DNA of 64,000 nt from MPNO01 sp965205995. Its GTDB lineage: Bacteria; Pseudomonadota; Alphaproteobacteria; MPNO01. Location of the stretch: positions 3,224,001 through 3,288,000 of the forward strand of contig OZ242200.1 in assembly GCA_965205995.1 (NCBI GenBank), written 5' to 3'. The position numbers and the translations under genes are program-made. Numbering within the stretch: position 1 is the first letter of the stretch; every line of letters starts with the position of its first letter. Below are positions 1-9,373 of the stretch, piece after piece. The notes below the pieces were generated by a model. The model was not told the DNA's origin and searched no databases. It was given only the letters and a program-made list of their open reading frames with translations.

Positions 1-3000
1 TGACCGCTCCGGAGCTGATCACTTCGGTGTCGTGCAACTCGACCAGAGCGCTCGTGTGGCGAACGCTGACCGCGACGCTCATACCCGTCAGCATCGAGAG
101 CACCATGCCCGGCAGCGCCGAGGCGAACGATTGCAAGCCGAAGAGAATCCCCGCGGCCCATCCATCCACTGTCGGCAAGCGGGCGTTGGCCTCGCTATTG
201 ATGGTGACATCGCCGGCCCGGATGGTGGCGCCGGTGATTTCGATGCGCGAATCGAGCACATAGAAGTCGACGACGGGCGACGCAACCGCGGCCGGGCGGT
301 TCACGGCCTGGATGGTCACCGCGCCGGCGGTCCCCGCGGGGTCGCCGGAGGCGTCGATCAGCACGCCCGCGGTTATACGGTGGTTGGCGCCGGTCGCGCC
401 GACGTCGTCGATGTCGATCGAAAGCCCCGCCTTCGCCTTGGCATAGCTCTCGGCGAGCCTGATCTTCCGATCCGTATCGACGATCGCGAAATAGGTCGTG
501 CCGTCTTCAAGACCGGGAACCGCGTCGCCGCCACCGGTGAAATAGCGCACAGCGCTGCCGGTCTCCAGATCGTGATCGCTCCCGAAGTCGATCGTGTCGG
601 CGCCGTGGTCGACGGAATTCGACGGATCGAACGCCCCGACCACGGTCCGGGACTCGATGGTGACCTCCCTGGTCCTCTTATGTATCAAGGCGGCGTCGCC
701 GCCCGTGCCGTCGCCCAGCGTGATGTCTCCGGCCTCGGGGATCGTGACCCCGTCCTGCATCCGGCTCCCGGGCACGACATGCGTCAGGATCCGCGCACCC
801 TGGCGGATATGAACCCTCTCGGCATCGAGATCCACGTGTCCGGAATCGCCGATCGAATAGGCCGTCATCGGATCGCCGTACGGATCGCCGAGCATGCGGG
901 TCGAAATCAGGGCGTTTTCGGCTACCACGATGACGTCGGAGGTATTCGACGATGCTGCCTGCGTCTCGCCCCTGACGTAGAGCGACGCCCCTCTGCCGTC
1001 TCCGAAGGCCTCGATGGTGATACGGTCGTTGCCGGGCCCGAGCAAGATGACCAGCGAGCCGGTCGGGTGATCGAATTCCACGTCGCTCATGAAGCCGTTC
1101 TTGCTGTCGAGCACGAGCTTGGTGCCGTCCTCCGACCACCGCAGAACCAGCTCGTCGGCGTTGGGGGTGGCGGTCAGTTCGCGTTCTTCGTCGGTTCCTT
1201 CGACGGTGATTTGCGGCGTCTCCATGCCGGTATAACGGATGACGGTGCCGTCCAGCTCGACATTGCCCGCGCCGGTCTCCTGCGGGTCCGGGTTGACGCC
1301 GGTGCTAGAGAACCGGTCCTCGTGAAAGAACAGCGTGTCGAAGCCGCCTTCGCCGCCGGCGATGACGCCGGTCAGGCTCGCGCGCCCGCCGAGGTAGAAC
1401 TGGTCCAGGGTGTCGTCCGCGCCGGTCAGGTTCTCCATGCCGCTGAAGTCCATCCCGTGCACCGTGCCGGAATCGGGCCCGTCGAGATGCCAGACCGTGT
1501 TTTCGGCCGGGCCGACCAGCGTGTCGTCGGCGCCCGAGCCGGTGATGGCCTCCATTCCCGCGAAGCTGATCCCGAGACCGGCGATTTCGCCTGCGCCGGT
1601 GCCGGAGATGCGCCAGATGGTGTCGACCTCGGTTCCGGTCAGGAGGTCCCGGTCCCCGCCGCCGACGATCGCGTCGAAGTTCTCGAAGCTGTACCCGTCC
1701 ACGCTGCCGGCGCGCTCGCCGGTCATCCGCCACCAGTTGGCGTGGTTCGGACCGACCAGGGTATGGCTGCCCCCGACGCCCCGGATGTGTTCAACGCCCG
1801 CGAAGGACAGGGCGGGGATTGCGGCCACGGCGTCGTCGTTCGGGTTTCCGTATACGTTTCCGCGGCCCTGCCCCTGCAGACGCCACGTGGCGAACATGGT
1901 CTCCGGGGTTCCCACGACCAGCCTGTCGCGACCCGTGCCGGTGTCTACGGCAATGCTCGGAAGGAGGACGATATCGTCGCTCTCGAGCAGCTCGGCGAAT
2001 GACTCCCCGTCGACGACGATGGTGTCCGCTCCGGGACCGGTGCGGATGTCCAGCTGGGAGATGTCGCCAAACGCTTCGTCGGCGACCACCCGATCGTTGT
2101 CGTTCCGGTCGAGGACCCGGATCCTGCGCGTGCCGTCGCCGTCCTCGACCAGCGTCACCACCAGCACTTGATCCTCGTAGCCGATGCCGCCGACGGCCGC
2201 CCGATCGTTCGCACCGGTCACCGTGACGATCACCTCGGCGCGGGTGCCGTCGGCGGTGAGCACCTCGAAGATGTCCGTCGCCGTCTGGCCCGCGCGCAGC
2301 GCGTCGGTGTCGACATCCGAGTTGTCGAGCGTGTAGACCCACGCCCCGTTGCTCCCGAGGGAGAACGTCCCGTAGGTGCCCACGGTGTTCGTCTGCGCCT
2401 GGAATTCCTCCTCGCCCGCGTCGAGGTCATCCACGGTCAGCGTTTTCTCCGCCCGGGCCGCGGCCGGATCGTCCTCCGTCACCGCGCCCGCCATCGCGCC
2501 GCCGACGGTCGCGTTCGCGGTCGCCGGGGACGCCGCTTCGTCCGCCCCCGTCACGGTGATGGCCACCTCGAAGCGTGCGCCGTCGGCGCTGAACAGTTCG
2601 AACCTGTCCGTCTCCGTGTCTCCCGCGGCCAGCGTGTCGATGGCCGCCCCGTCCCCCCTGTCGAGCGTGTAGACCCACTTGCCCCTGGCGCCCAGGGAGA
2701 ACGCCCCATAGGTCCCCTGGGTGTGCGCCTGGGCCTGGAATCCCCCGTCGCCGGCGTCCGGGTCCGACACACTCAGCGCCCCCGTCGCCACCGGATCGTC
2801 AACGGCCGCCGCGCCCGCGTCGTCGCCATCGATGACCGCCCCATCGCCGGCGCCCGTCACCGTGATGAGCACCTCGGCGCGAGTGCCGTCGGCGCTGAAC
2901 GCGTAGAACCGTTCGATCGCGGTCTGGTCGGCGCGCAGCGCGTTGGTGTCCGGATCCTCATTGTTGAGCGTGTAGGTCCACGCGCCGTCCTCTTCCAGCG

Positions 3001-4645
3001 CGAAGGTCCCGTAGGTGCCCTCGATCGGCCGCCTGGTGCGCGAGTCCGTCGCCGCGCCAACCCTGGCGGCCCCGTAGACGGCGGCCGCTTCCATCAGCGG
3101 CGCGAACGACGCCTCCCCGTCGTCCTCATCGGTCACGGTCAACTTTCCGATCGCCTCGCCTGCGTTCGCGTCGTCCTCCGTCACGCTGCCCGTGAACTTG
3201 CCGTGGATGGTCGCATCGGCGGTGCTCGCCGAGCCGACCTCGTCCGCGCCCACCACGGTGATCAGGACCACGGTAGGCGTGCCCTCGGCGCTGATCGTCC
3301 GGAAGCTGTCCGTGGACGTCTGGCCCGCCTCCAGCGCGTCGGTCGCCGGTTTGGCGTTGTCCAGCCTGTAGATCCAGCGGCCATCGGCGCTGAGCGAGAA
3401 CGAACCGTAGGCGCCCTCGGTATCCACCTGGGCCTTATAACCCCCTTGCCCCGCATCCGGGTCGGACAGGCCGAGCTTGCCTGTCGCCACGGCTGCACGC
3501 GGGTCGTCCTCCTGCGCCACCCCCGTCGCCTGCAGCTCGTCCCGTTCGATCGTGAGAACCGTCTCGATCTGGTCGATGCCTTCATGCGACAGGACCACAT
3601 GCCCGTTCGCCGTGACCGTGCCGCCGTCCTCGGGGTCGCCCGAGACCGTAACTTCATCGCCCGGGAACTTGATGACGAACAGGGCGTCGATACCCGTGTC
3701 CGAACCCGGATCGGCTCCTCTGATCAGTCCGGGAACGCCGCCCCCGGGCCTCAGGTAGAACCAGTCGTTCCGGTCGCTGCCGACCAGATTGTCCATGCCC
3801 GAGAAGGCCAGCCGCCGGGAGTCCGGCGGCAACGACGGTTCGGACCGCGAGTCTGGAACGAACCGATCGCCGGCCAGCTCCGGCGGGGGCACGGAGTAGA
3901 GGCGCCCCGCCCCGGGACCGTCCAGCTCCCAGAGATTGTCGGTCAGGGGGGCCAGCAGGGTGTCCTCGCCCTCGCCGCCCTCGACGTTCTCCACCCCGGT
4001 GACGGCCGTGTAGACCGTGGCGGGATTGTCGCCGGCCCCCAGCGCGGCGCGGATGAAGGTCACGCCGAACTCGTTCTGCACGGTCATGTCCCAGAGCGTG
4101 GAATGCTCGTTGATGACGGAGAGCGTGTCTTCCCCGGTCCCCGCGTGGATGACGATGTTCGGAATCGCGCCGCTTCTTTCTCCCCCGTCGAGGGAGAACG
4201 AGCCGATGTCGAGGACGACCCTGTCACGGCCCTGCCCCGTGCGGATTTCCACCGCCCCGATGGTGTCCAGCCGCTGCTGGGCCAGGACCCGGCCGTCGTC
4301 GTCGGTGTCCAGAATCTGCACGACCTGTGCGGCGCCGGACTGGCCTTCGATGGCGCTCTCGTCCTCCCAGAGACGCACCAGCAGCGAGTTGTCGTGTTGC
4401 TCGGCCGACTGCCCGCTCAGGTCGAGAAGCAGGTCGGCGTTGAGGAGGAGCCGCGGTTCCAGCACCTCCATGACGATCCGCCGGAGGTTGGAATACAGCG
4501 GCTCCGGGCGATAGGGTGCAACTTCTCCGTGTCTTCCGGCGGGCCTCCCGCCATTGCCGAGACACGTCGCCAGGCTCGCGCGACATCGAAATTGTGGATC
4601 TCGAATGCCCTGCTTGGGCGCGTTCCGCAGGAACGGCAGTGCCAT
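1..4645 (-). CDS. Giant LEPR-XLL / VCBS-repeat secreted protein, N-terminal part (truncated by window edge)
   Basis: The frame stays open from an ATG at 4645 to base 1, giving 1,548 codons without a stop, so the C-terminus lies outside the window. AGGGGG sits just upstream of the ATG. Residues 62-71 read LEPRLLLNAD, the LEPR-XLL motif that marks the N-terminus of very large secreted or surface proteins. Four VCBS/cadherin-like repeats lie near residues 378-465, 485-600, 610-703 and 718-813; each has a TYGxFSL-type core (GAYGSFSL in the first, GTYGTFAL in the second) and ends in VTGA or VVGA. Glycine/aspartate-rich GADDTL-type repeats flank them, and another module occupies about 1335-1430. 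An internal ATG (residue 59, base 4471) is a less likely start. Probable type I secretion substrate or adhesin; ligand and full length unknown. Confidence 0.85.
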   Translation of the reverse strand, partial: MALPFLRNAPKQGIRDPQFRCRASLATCLGNGGRPAGRHGEVAPYRPEPLYSNLRRIVMEVLEPRLLLNADLLLDLSGQSAEQHDNSLLVRLWEDESAIEGQSGAAQVVQILDTDDDGRVLAQQRLDTIGAVEIRTGQGRDRVVLDIGSFSLDGGERSGAIPNIVIHAGTGEDTLSVINEHSTLWDMTVQNEFGVTFIRAALGAGDNPATVYTAVTGVENVEGGEGEDTLLAPLTDNLWELDGPGAGRLYSVPPPELAGDRFVPDSRSEPSLPPDSRRLAFSGMDNLVGSDRNDWFYLRPGGGVPGLIRGADPGSDTGIDALFVIKFPGDEVTVSGDPEDGGTVTANGHVVLSHEGIDQIETVLTIERDELQATGVAQEDDPRAAVATGKLGLSDPDAGQGGYKAQVDTEGAYGSFSLSADGRWIYRLDNAKPATDALEAGQTSTDSFRTISAEGTPTVVLITVVGADEVGSASTADATIHGKFTGSVTEDDANAGEAIGKLTVTDEDDGEASFAPLMEAAAVYGAARVGAATDSRTRRPIEGTYGTFALEEDGAWTYTLNNEDPDTNALRADQTAIERFYAFSADGTRAEVLITVTGAGDGAVIDGDDAGAAAVDDPVATGALSVSDPDAGDGGFQAQAHTQGTYGAFSLGARGKWVYTLDRGDGAAIDTLAAGDTETDRFELFSADGARFEVAITVTGADEAASPATANATVGGAMAGAVTEDDPAAARAEKTLTVDDLDAGEEEFQAQTNTVGTYGTFSLGSNGAWVYTLDNSDVDTDALRAGQTATDIFEVLTADGTRAEVIVTVTGANDRAAVGGIGYEDQVLVVTLVEDGDGTRRIRVLDRNDNDRVVADEAFGDISQLDIRTGPGADTIVVDGESFAELLESDDIVLLPSIAVDTGTGRDRLVVGTPETMFATWRLQGQGRGNVYGNPNDDAVAAIPALSFAGVEHIRGVGGSHTLVGPNHANWWRMTGERAGSVDGYSFENFDAIVGGGDRDLLTGTEVDTIWRISGTGAGEIAGLGISFAGMEAITGSGADDTLVGPAENTVWHLDGPDSGTVHGMDFSGMENLTGADDTLDQFYLGGRASLTGVIAGGEGGFDTLFFHEDRFSSTGVNPDPQETGAGNVELDGTVIRYTGMETPQITVEGTDEERELTATPNADELVLRWSEDGTKLVLDSKNGFMSDVEFDHPTGSLVILLGPGNDRITIEAFGDGRGASLYVRGETQAASSNTSDVIVVAENALISTRMLGDPYGDPMTAYSIGDSGHVDLDAERVHIRQGARILTHVVPGSRMQDGVTIPEAGDITLGDGTGGDAALIHKRTREVTIESRTVVGAFDPSNSVDHGADTIDFGSDHDLETGSAVRYFTGGGDAVPGLEDGTTYFAIVDTDRKIRLAESYAKAKAGLSIDIDDVGATGANHRITAGVLIDASGDPAGTAGAVTIQAVNRPAAVASPVVDFYVLDSRIEITGATIRAGDVTINSEANARLPTVDGWAAGILFGLQSFASALPGMVLSMLTGMSVAVSVRHTSALVELHDTEVISSGAV

Positions 4646-4741
4646 TTCGACCCCCTAGGTTTTTCCGGGAGGACAGCGACGGAGACGAAACCTGGGTGAC
4701 CGGACCGGGACGATCGATGTTCCGATGCCGCGCATGCGGGC

Positions 4742-4772
4742 GCCCCTGGGGCGGCGAAGCCGCGCCAGGGGC
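4742..4772. repeat. Inverted repeat / hairpin in leader of the giant gene
   Basis: Two 14-base arms, 4742-4755 and 4759-4772, are complementary apart from one mismatch and enclose a GAA loop. It lies about 100 bases upstream of the giant-protein start and would fold in its leader RNA. No T-tract follows on either strand, so it does not look like a terminator. It could be a regulatory stem or a REP-like repeat. Confidence 0.5.
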
Positions 4773-4894
4773 CTGTGCGGCCCTACCTCCGTCGTGCCGG
4801 TAACCGACACCTCGCGGAGTCCTTGAAACACTACGCTCCCGCGTACGCCACTCGCCACGTTCCTTCTCCCGACTTCATGAACTCGATTCGCTTC

Positions 4895-4970
4895 TTCTTA
4901 TTTGGTCGTGCAGCACAGAATGGGGGCACGGTATGCGAAAAGCTTATATATGTATAGTTGAAATGAGATG
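4895..4970 (+). promoter_or_regulatory. AT-rich probable promoter block upstream of the TolC gene
   Basis: A short AT-rich patch, including TTATATATGTATAG at 4953-4966, stands out in an otherwise very GC-rich region between two divergent genes. It is compatible with a -10 region on either strand. I cannot place a confident -35 box, so this is only a candidate. Confidence 0.25.
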
Positions 4971-5230
4971 CCATGGATGGACCCATGATGGAAACCGAAA
5001 ACTCTCAGTCGGCTTGGCCTGAAGATGGGGGAAGGTCAGGGCGACCCGCGGTTAGGCGGAAACGGTATACCGATCGCGCGGATCGTGGGCGTGCTTCGCG
5101 AGCACGCGGCTGGCGGAGGGCTCTCCGTCGTCGCAGGCATGGCTCCGTCGGTGCAAAGGACGAAGCGCCGGCAAGCCCGAAATCGCGAATGGAAGGAAAC
5201 GACCGATTTCGCGACGAAGCCGCCACCGGT

Positions 5231-6538
5231 ATGAAATCGAGCGCTTCGCCGACTCGTCGCGCCGGCGCTCCTGCGACACGACTCGTCTTCGCGCTCGGCG
5301 CGGTTCTGCTCGCACCCATTCCGCACGCGTGCGGGGAAAACCTCCTTGACGTTTTCCAGATTGCACTCGCGAGCGACCCTGAATTCCTGATCGCCGAAGC
5401 GAACCATCGCGTCGCCCAGGAGATCCGCGGCCAGGCGATCGATCCACTCCTGCCGAGCGCACGCACGTTCCTGGAGACGGCATGGAACGAGAGACATACA
5501 CGCCGCGACTATCGATCCGAAAGCCTCCAGCTCCAAGTCGAGCAACCCATCTATCATCGGGGCCGGCGCATCGCGCTCCACCAAGCCGACAGCCGAATCG
5601 CGATGGCCAATAGCCTTTACGCCGCGGCACACCAGGATCTCATGGTGCGTGTGGCCGAACGGTATTTCGGGGTTCTGGTGGCGCAGGACGAACTCAGCTT
5701 TGCACGGGCGACGCTGGGGGCCTCCAAGCAACAGCTTGCGGAGGCCCGGAAGCGGTTCGAGATCGGGTTGATTGCGAGTACGGACGTCGCCGAAGCCCAA
5801 GCGGGATACGACCTCTCGATAGCGCTGCTCATCGCGGGGGAGAACGCGCTCGACACCGCCCGAGAGGTGCTGCGCGAGACGACGGGCGAGGACGGGTTGA
5901 CGCCTGTGGCGCTGGGTTACGGGCGGCCCGTGATACCCGATCCGCCCGACATCGGCCGGTGGACCGAAATCGCGCTGGAGCGAAACCTGCGCCTGCTGGC
6001 CGCGCGCCGCGACACGGAGACCGCCAGCCTGGAGATCGAGCGCATAAGGGCCAGTAGCTATCCGACCCTCGACGCCTTCGCCTCGCTCGGTCTCTACGAC
6101 AGAGAGTCCAGAATCGGCGACAGCTGGCAGGGAACCGTCGGTCTGCGGCTGAACATGACCCTTTTTTCCCCGGGTTCGGATAGCTGGCAGAGCCGGGAGA
6201 GCCGGCTACGCTACCAGCGCGCCCTCCATGCGCTCGAACGAGAAAGACGCCGCGCGCAGCGCGAGACGCGTGAAGCCTATCTCGGCGTCAGCTCGGGCAT
6301 TTCCCGAGTGCGCGCACTCGGGCAGGCGGTTCGTTCCAGCGAGACCGCCGCAGATGCGATCGAGACGGGATACCGAGTGGGAATCCGGACCTCGGTAGAC
6401 GTGCTGGATGCCCAGCGCAACCTCTTTCGCGCCCGCCGCGATCTTTCCGCAGCGCGCTACCGCTACCTGCTCGACGTTCTCCGGCTCAAACGCGCCTCCG
6501 GCGTGCTCTCGGAAGGCGATCTGCTGTTCGATTTCTGA
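5231..6538 (+). CDS. TolC-family outer membrane efflux/secretion protein
   Basis: An outer membrane channel subunit for type I secretion or efflux. From Met 5231 the product is 435 residues with an N-terminal positive stretch and a hydrophobic signal segment (VFALGAVLLAPIPHACG), followed by the TolC helical repeats. The second half has the familiar TSVDVLDAQRNLFRARRDL block near the C-terminus. The frame is open upstream to 4973 and an ATG at 5189 is an alternative, but the extra residues are basic low-complexity sequence before the signal peptide. It is divergent from the giant LEPR-XLL gene, which suggests it exports that protein; no inner-membrane ABC or HlyD partner is visible here. Confidence 0.85.
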   Translation: MKSSASPTRRAGAPATRLVFALGAVLLAPIPHACGENLLDVFQIALASDPEFLIAEANHRVAQEIRGQAIDPLLPSARTFLETAWNERHTRRDYRSESLQLQVEQPIYHRGRRIALHQADSRIAMANSLYAAAHQDLMVRVAERYFGVLVAQDELSFARATLGASKQQLAEARKRFEIGLIASTDVAEAQAGYDLSIALLIAGENALDTAREVLRETTGEDGLTPVALGYGRPVIPDPPDIGRWTEIALERNLRLLAARRDTETASLEIERIRASSYPTLDAFASLGLYDRESRIGDSWQGTVGLRLNMTLFSPGSDSWQSRESRLRYQRALHALERERRRAQRETREAYLGVSSGISRVRALGQAVRSSETAADAIETGYRVGIRTSVDVLDAQRNLFRARRDLSAARYRYLLDVLRLKRASGVLSEGDLLFDF

Positions 6539-6720
6539 CCGCCTGGCCGGGCGGCCCAAGCCTTTCCCGCCACGAATGAGATACATGACACCGCAGCCCG
6601 CCGGCCCGCCTGTCGGCAAACGGTTTGGTGAAGTGGCGCCGATACGGGTACCCTGCGGTGCAGGAAGGCCGGTTCGGATATCCGGGACCGGGCAGAGGTG
6701 AATTCGAAGGAGGCCGGACG

Positions 6721-7272
6721 ATGGCGTACACGCTCGAGGAGTTTTGCGAGGAAACACGCGCGGCGCTCGGCGCCGATGACGGGGATGGCGCGCGCGAGGC
6801 CGTGCGCACCAATCTGGGACGGCTGCTCGACAACGGCGCGTTCGTCGCCGCCCATTGCGGGCCCGATGCCGAGCGCGGCATCCACCGGCTCTACGAGGAT
6901 CCCGAACTCGGGTTCGTGGTGCTCGCCCATATCTACGAGAACGGCGTCGAATCGCCGCCGCACGACCACGGCCCGTCCTGGGCGATCTACGGCCAGGCGG
7001 TAGAGCACACCGAAATGACGGTGTGGCGCGAGACCGGAAAATCGCCAGGCGGGGACGAGCCGATCGTCGAACCGGCCGAGCGCTACCGGCTCGACCCGGG
7101 CATGGTCGGGATCTTCCACCCGCGCGACATCCACTCGATCAAGTTCCCCGACGGCGCGCGCTTCGTCCGGGTGACCGGCACCGACCTCGACACGGTTGTC
7201 CAGCGCCGCTTCAACCTCAGGGAAAACACCGTCGACGGCGCCAAGCCGGTGCCCGCCCCGGTCGACGCCTGA
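6721..7272 (+). CDS. Cupin, cysteine dioxygenase-like predicted metal enzyme
   Basis: 183 residues, starting after a strong GAAGGAGG ribosome site. The sequence PPHDHGPSWAIYGQ (H81, H83) and a later histidine in RDIHSI (H138) form the three-histidine iron site layout of cysteine/thiol dioxygenase-type cupins. This is family-level evidence only; the substrate is not known, and the protein resembles the uncharacterised double-stranded beta-helix group (COG5553-like) more than classical cysteine dioxygenase. It is followed after 25 bases by an MBL-fold hydrolase on the same strand, so the two are probably co-transcribed. Confidence 0.75.
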   Translation: MAYTLEEFCEETRAALGADDGDGAREAVRTNLGRLLDNGAFVAAHCGPDAERGIHRLYEDPELGFVVLAHIYENGVESPPHDHGPSWAIYGQAVEHTEMTVWRETGKSPGGDEPIVEPAERYRLDPGMVGIFHPRDIHSIKFPDGARFVRVTGTDLDTVVQRRFNLRENTVDGAKPVPAPVDA

Positions 7273-7297
7273 GCCCCCGGGCCGACGGAGGGCCATG

Positions 7298-8320
7298 ATG
7301 AGCACGGTGGAACAGAGTCCGTTCAAGGCGCCGGTGGTGGACCATCTCGCGGTCCGGGTGGTGGTCGATTCGCACTATGAACGGTTCCTGCCGCGGGCCG
7401 AGCATGCCCACGTCGCGATCGAGCATGTGGGCAGCATCCCGGGCCGGCCGATGACCACCCTGGCCGGCGAATGGGGGCTTGCGCTGCATCTCGAATCCCG
7501 CGCCGGCGGGGCGGGTGCGCAGTACATGCTGGATTTCGGCTACACGCCCGAAATCCTCAACCGCAACGTCTCGCTGCTCGGCATCGAGCCGGCCCGGCTT
7601 GACGGGCTGATCCTGAGCCATGGCCACCGCGACCACTATGGCGGGATGGACGGGTTCGTGACCCAGCACCGCAGCACCATGCGCGACGACCTCGCGCTCT
7701 ATGTCGGCGCCGAGGACGCCTTCGCCGTCCGCTGGGTGCCGGCGGGCCCGCCGGCCAGCCCCGGCGCCAAGCCGGAATTCGTCTGCTGGGGCGCGCCCGA
7801 CCGGACCGGGCTGATGGCGCAGGAGGTGGTTCCGGTGTGCTGCCCCGAGCCGCACGCGCTCGCCGGGCCGTTCACCAGCGGCTATATCGCGCGCGACACC
7901 TTCGAGGTGGTCACCGGCGGGTCGATGGTCGCGCCCTACGACCATTTCTCGGACGCCGAGCGGCGCGGCGAGCTGATGGGCGACAGCCATCCCGAGGAGC
8001 ACGCGACCTGCTACATCGTCAAGGGGCGCGGGCTGGTGGTGATCTCGTCCTGCGGCCATGCCGGGATCGTGAACTCGGTGAAGACGGCGATGGCGGTCTC
8101 GGGCGTCGACAAGCTGCACGCCGTGATCGGCGGGTTCCACCTGACGACCGCGAAGCCCGACTATATCGAGCACACGGTCGACGAGCTGGAGCGGCTGTCC
8201 CCCGACGTGGTGGTCCCGATGCACTGCACCGGCGCCGCCTTCATCGATTCCATGCGCCGGCGCATGCCCGAACGGCTGGTCGCCTCCAACCTGGGGAGCC
8301 GCTTCACCTTCGGGGTGTAG
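7298..8320 (+). CDS. MBL-fold metallo-hydrolase, COG1237-like
   Basis: 340 residues. The second of two tandem ATGs (7295/7298) has better spacing from GGAGGG at 7287-7292. The metal-binding signature HGHRDH is at residues 108-113, with further candidate ligands in SSCGHAG (H254), GGFHL (H281) and MHC (H309). The combination of SHGHRDHYGG, SSCGHAG and IGGFHL is typical of the COG1237 branch, which includes the archaeal beta-ribofuranosylaminobenzene phosphate synthase-like proteins. Bacterial members are mostly uncharacterised. It probably forms a two-gene unit with the upstream cupin. Confidence 0.8.
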   Translation: MSTVEQSPFKAPVVDHLAVRVVVDSHYERFLPRAEHAHVAIEHVGSIPGRPMTTLAGEWGLALHLESRAGGAGAQYMLDFGYTPEILNRNVSLLGIEPARLDGLILSHGHRDHYGGMDGFVTQHRSTMRDDLALYVGAEDAFAVRWVPAGPPASPGAKPEFVCWGAPDRTGLMAQEVVPVCCPEPHALAGPFTSGYIARDTFEVVTGGSMVAPYDHFSDAERRGELMGDSHPEEHATCYIVKGRGLVVISSCGHAGIVNSVKTAMAVSGVDKLHAVIGGFHLTTAKPDYIEHTVDELERLSPDVVVPMHCTGAAFIDSMRRRMPERLVASNLGSRFTFGV

Positions 8321-8410
8321 GAGTTCTCCGTTCCGTTCAGGAGCTCGGCGCTCACCGTCTTGGCTTCCTCGTTCCCGAACCTGAGGATGGACCAATCCGA
8401 TCCGGCGCGG

Positions 8411-9373
8411 TTATCCCGCCCAGTGCTCCTTCAAATGGTCCGCGGCGTCGCGAACGGCGCGCGCCGCGACCTCGACTTCGGGCGCCAGTTTCAGGAAACC
8501 GTGCGGCACGCCCGGATAGAGGATGTAGCGGTGGGGCACCTGAGCCGCGGCCAGCTTCAGGTCCAGCGCCTCCGCATCGTCGCGCAACGGGTCGAGCGCG
8601 GCCGCCGCCAGGAGGACCGGCGGCAGGTCGCGGAGATCCATGTTGAGGGAGCAGAACAGCGGATTGCGGCCGTCGTCCTCGCCGCGCAAATAGTCCTTGT
8701 AGAAGCGCCGCATGATGTCGAGGCCGAGGCCGTAGCGGCCGTCTCCGTAAGCCGCGGCGGCGGGCCCGGGCGCATAGCCGTATTCCGGCATATGGCCGTA
8801 GCAGCCGTAGAACAGCAACCCCGTCCGGAGCGCCTTGCGCCGCCGGTCCAGCACGGCGAGCGCCAGGTTGGCCCCCGCGGAATCGCCGCCTACCGCCAGC
8901 CTTGAGGCGTCCACGCCGATGTCGGCGCCGTGCTCCGCCAGCCAGTCGCAGGCAAAGATGCAGTCTTCCACCGGGATCGGGAACCGATGCTCGGGAGCGA
9001 GGCGGTAGTCGACCGATACCACGACCGCATCGGCCTCCCTCGCCAGCAAGCGGCAGAGCGTGTCGTGCGTCTCCAGGCTGCCGAGCATGAAGCCGCCGCC
9101 ATGCAAATAGAGCAGTCCCGGCAGGCCGGTCTCCTCGCGCGGCCTATAGACCCGCACCCGGAGATCGCCGTGCGGCCCGGCCAAAGCGAGAGTGACGACG
9201 GCGGCGAGCGGTGGGGGATTGGCGTTCCAGTAGGTCGAGGATGCGTCGTAGGCGGCGCGGATCTCTTCGACCGGCGCATCGGCCAGCGCTTTCGAATCGA
9301 GCCCGGGCGAGACGGCGGCAGCGCGTCGGCTTGCTTCGACGATTGCAGGATCGATGGTGTCGACGCGGGTCAT
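8411..9373 (-). CDS. Alpha/beta hydrolase of the hormone-sensitive lipase family
   Basis: 320 residues, starting at an ATG preceded by GGGGGA. The oxyanion motif HGGG (91-94) and nucleophile elbow GDSAG (S165) are those of HSL-type esterases; an acid in the ALDPLRDD region and the histidine in VPHGF complete the expected triad. No signal peptide is evident, so it is probably a cytoplasmic carboxylesterase. It lies last in a minus-strand run after the TRAP genes (120-base gap), so its substrate may be an ester or lactone brought in by that transporter; this is inferred from context. Confidence 0.85.
   Translation of the reverse strand: MTRVDTIDPAIVEASRRAAAVSPGLDSKALADAPVEEIRAAYDASSTYWNANPPPLAAVVTLALAGPHGDLRVRVYRPREETGLPGLLYLHGGGFMLGSLETHDTLCRLLAREADAVVVSVDYRLAPEHRFPIPVEDCIFACDWLAEHGADIGVDASRLAVGGDSAGANLALAVLDRRRKALRTGLLFYGCYGHMPEYGYAPGPAAAAYGDGRYGLGLDIMRRFYKDYLRGEDDGRNPLFCSLNMDLRDLPPVLLAAAALDPLRDDAEALDLKLAAAQVPHRYILYPGVPHGFLKLAPEVEVAARAVRDAADHLKEHWAG

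Larger units (their letters stand above)
4646..5230. other. Intergenic region between divergent giant gene and TolC gene
   Basis: About 585 bases without a convincing gene. It holds a 14-bp hairpin (4742-4772), an AT-rich block at about 4895-4970 that contrasts with the GC-rich surroundings, and the probable 5' leaders of both divergent genes. The TolC reading frame extends upstream in frame to 4973, but its arginine-rich translation does not resemble a protein domain. Other short frames here have no strong ribosome site. Confidence 0.5.

Noticed and set aside
32..4699. Two long plus-strand open frames of 656 and 843 codons opposite the giant gene
   Set aside because: They mirror the GC-rich minus-strand gene, their translations are rich in R, G, V and D without domain features, whereas the minus frame shows LEPR-XLL and VCBS repeats.
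4655..4858. 67-codon minus-strand frame ending 10 bases before the giant gene
   Set aside because: Arginine-rich, no ribosome site or recognisable feature; it spans the hairpin and is more likely untranslated leader. A leader peptide cannot be fully excluded.
4973..5230. In-frame N-terminal extension of the TolC gene
   Set aside because: Basic low-complexity residues upstream of a clear signal peptide; no strong ribosome site at the first ATG.
5025..5234. 69-codon plus-strand frame overlapping the TolC 5' region
   Set aside because: Short, in another frame, no family resemblance; probably chance.
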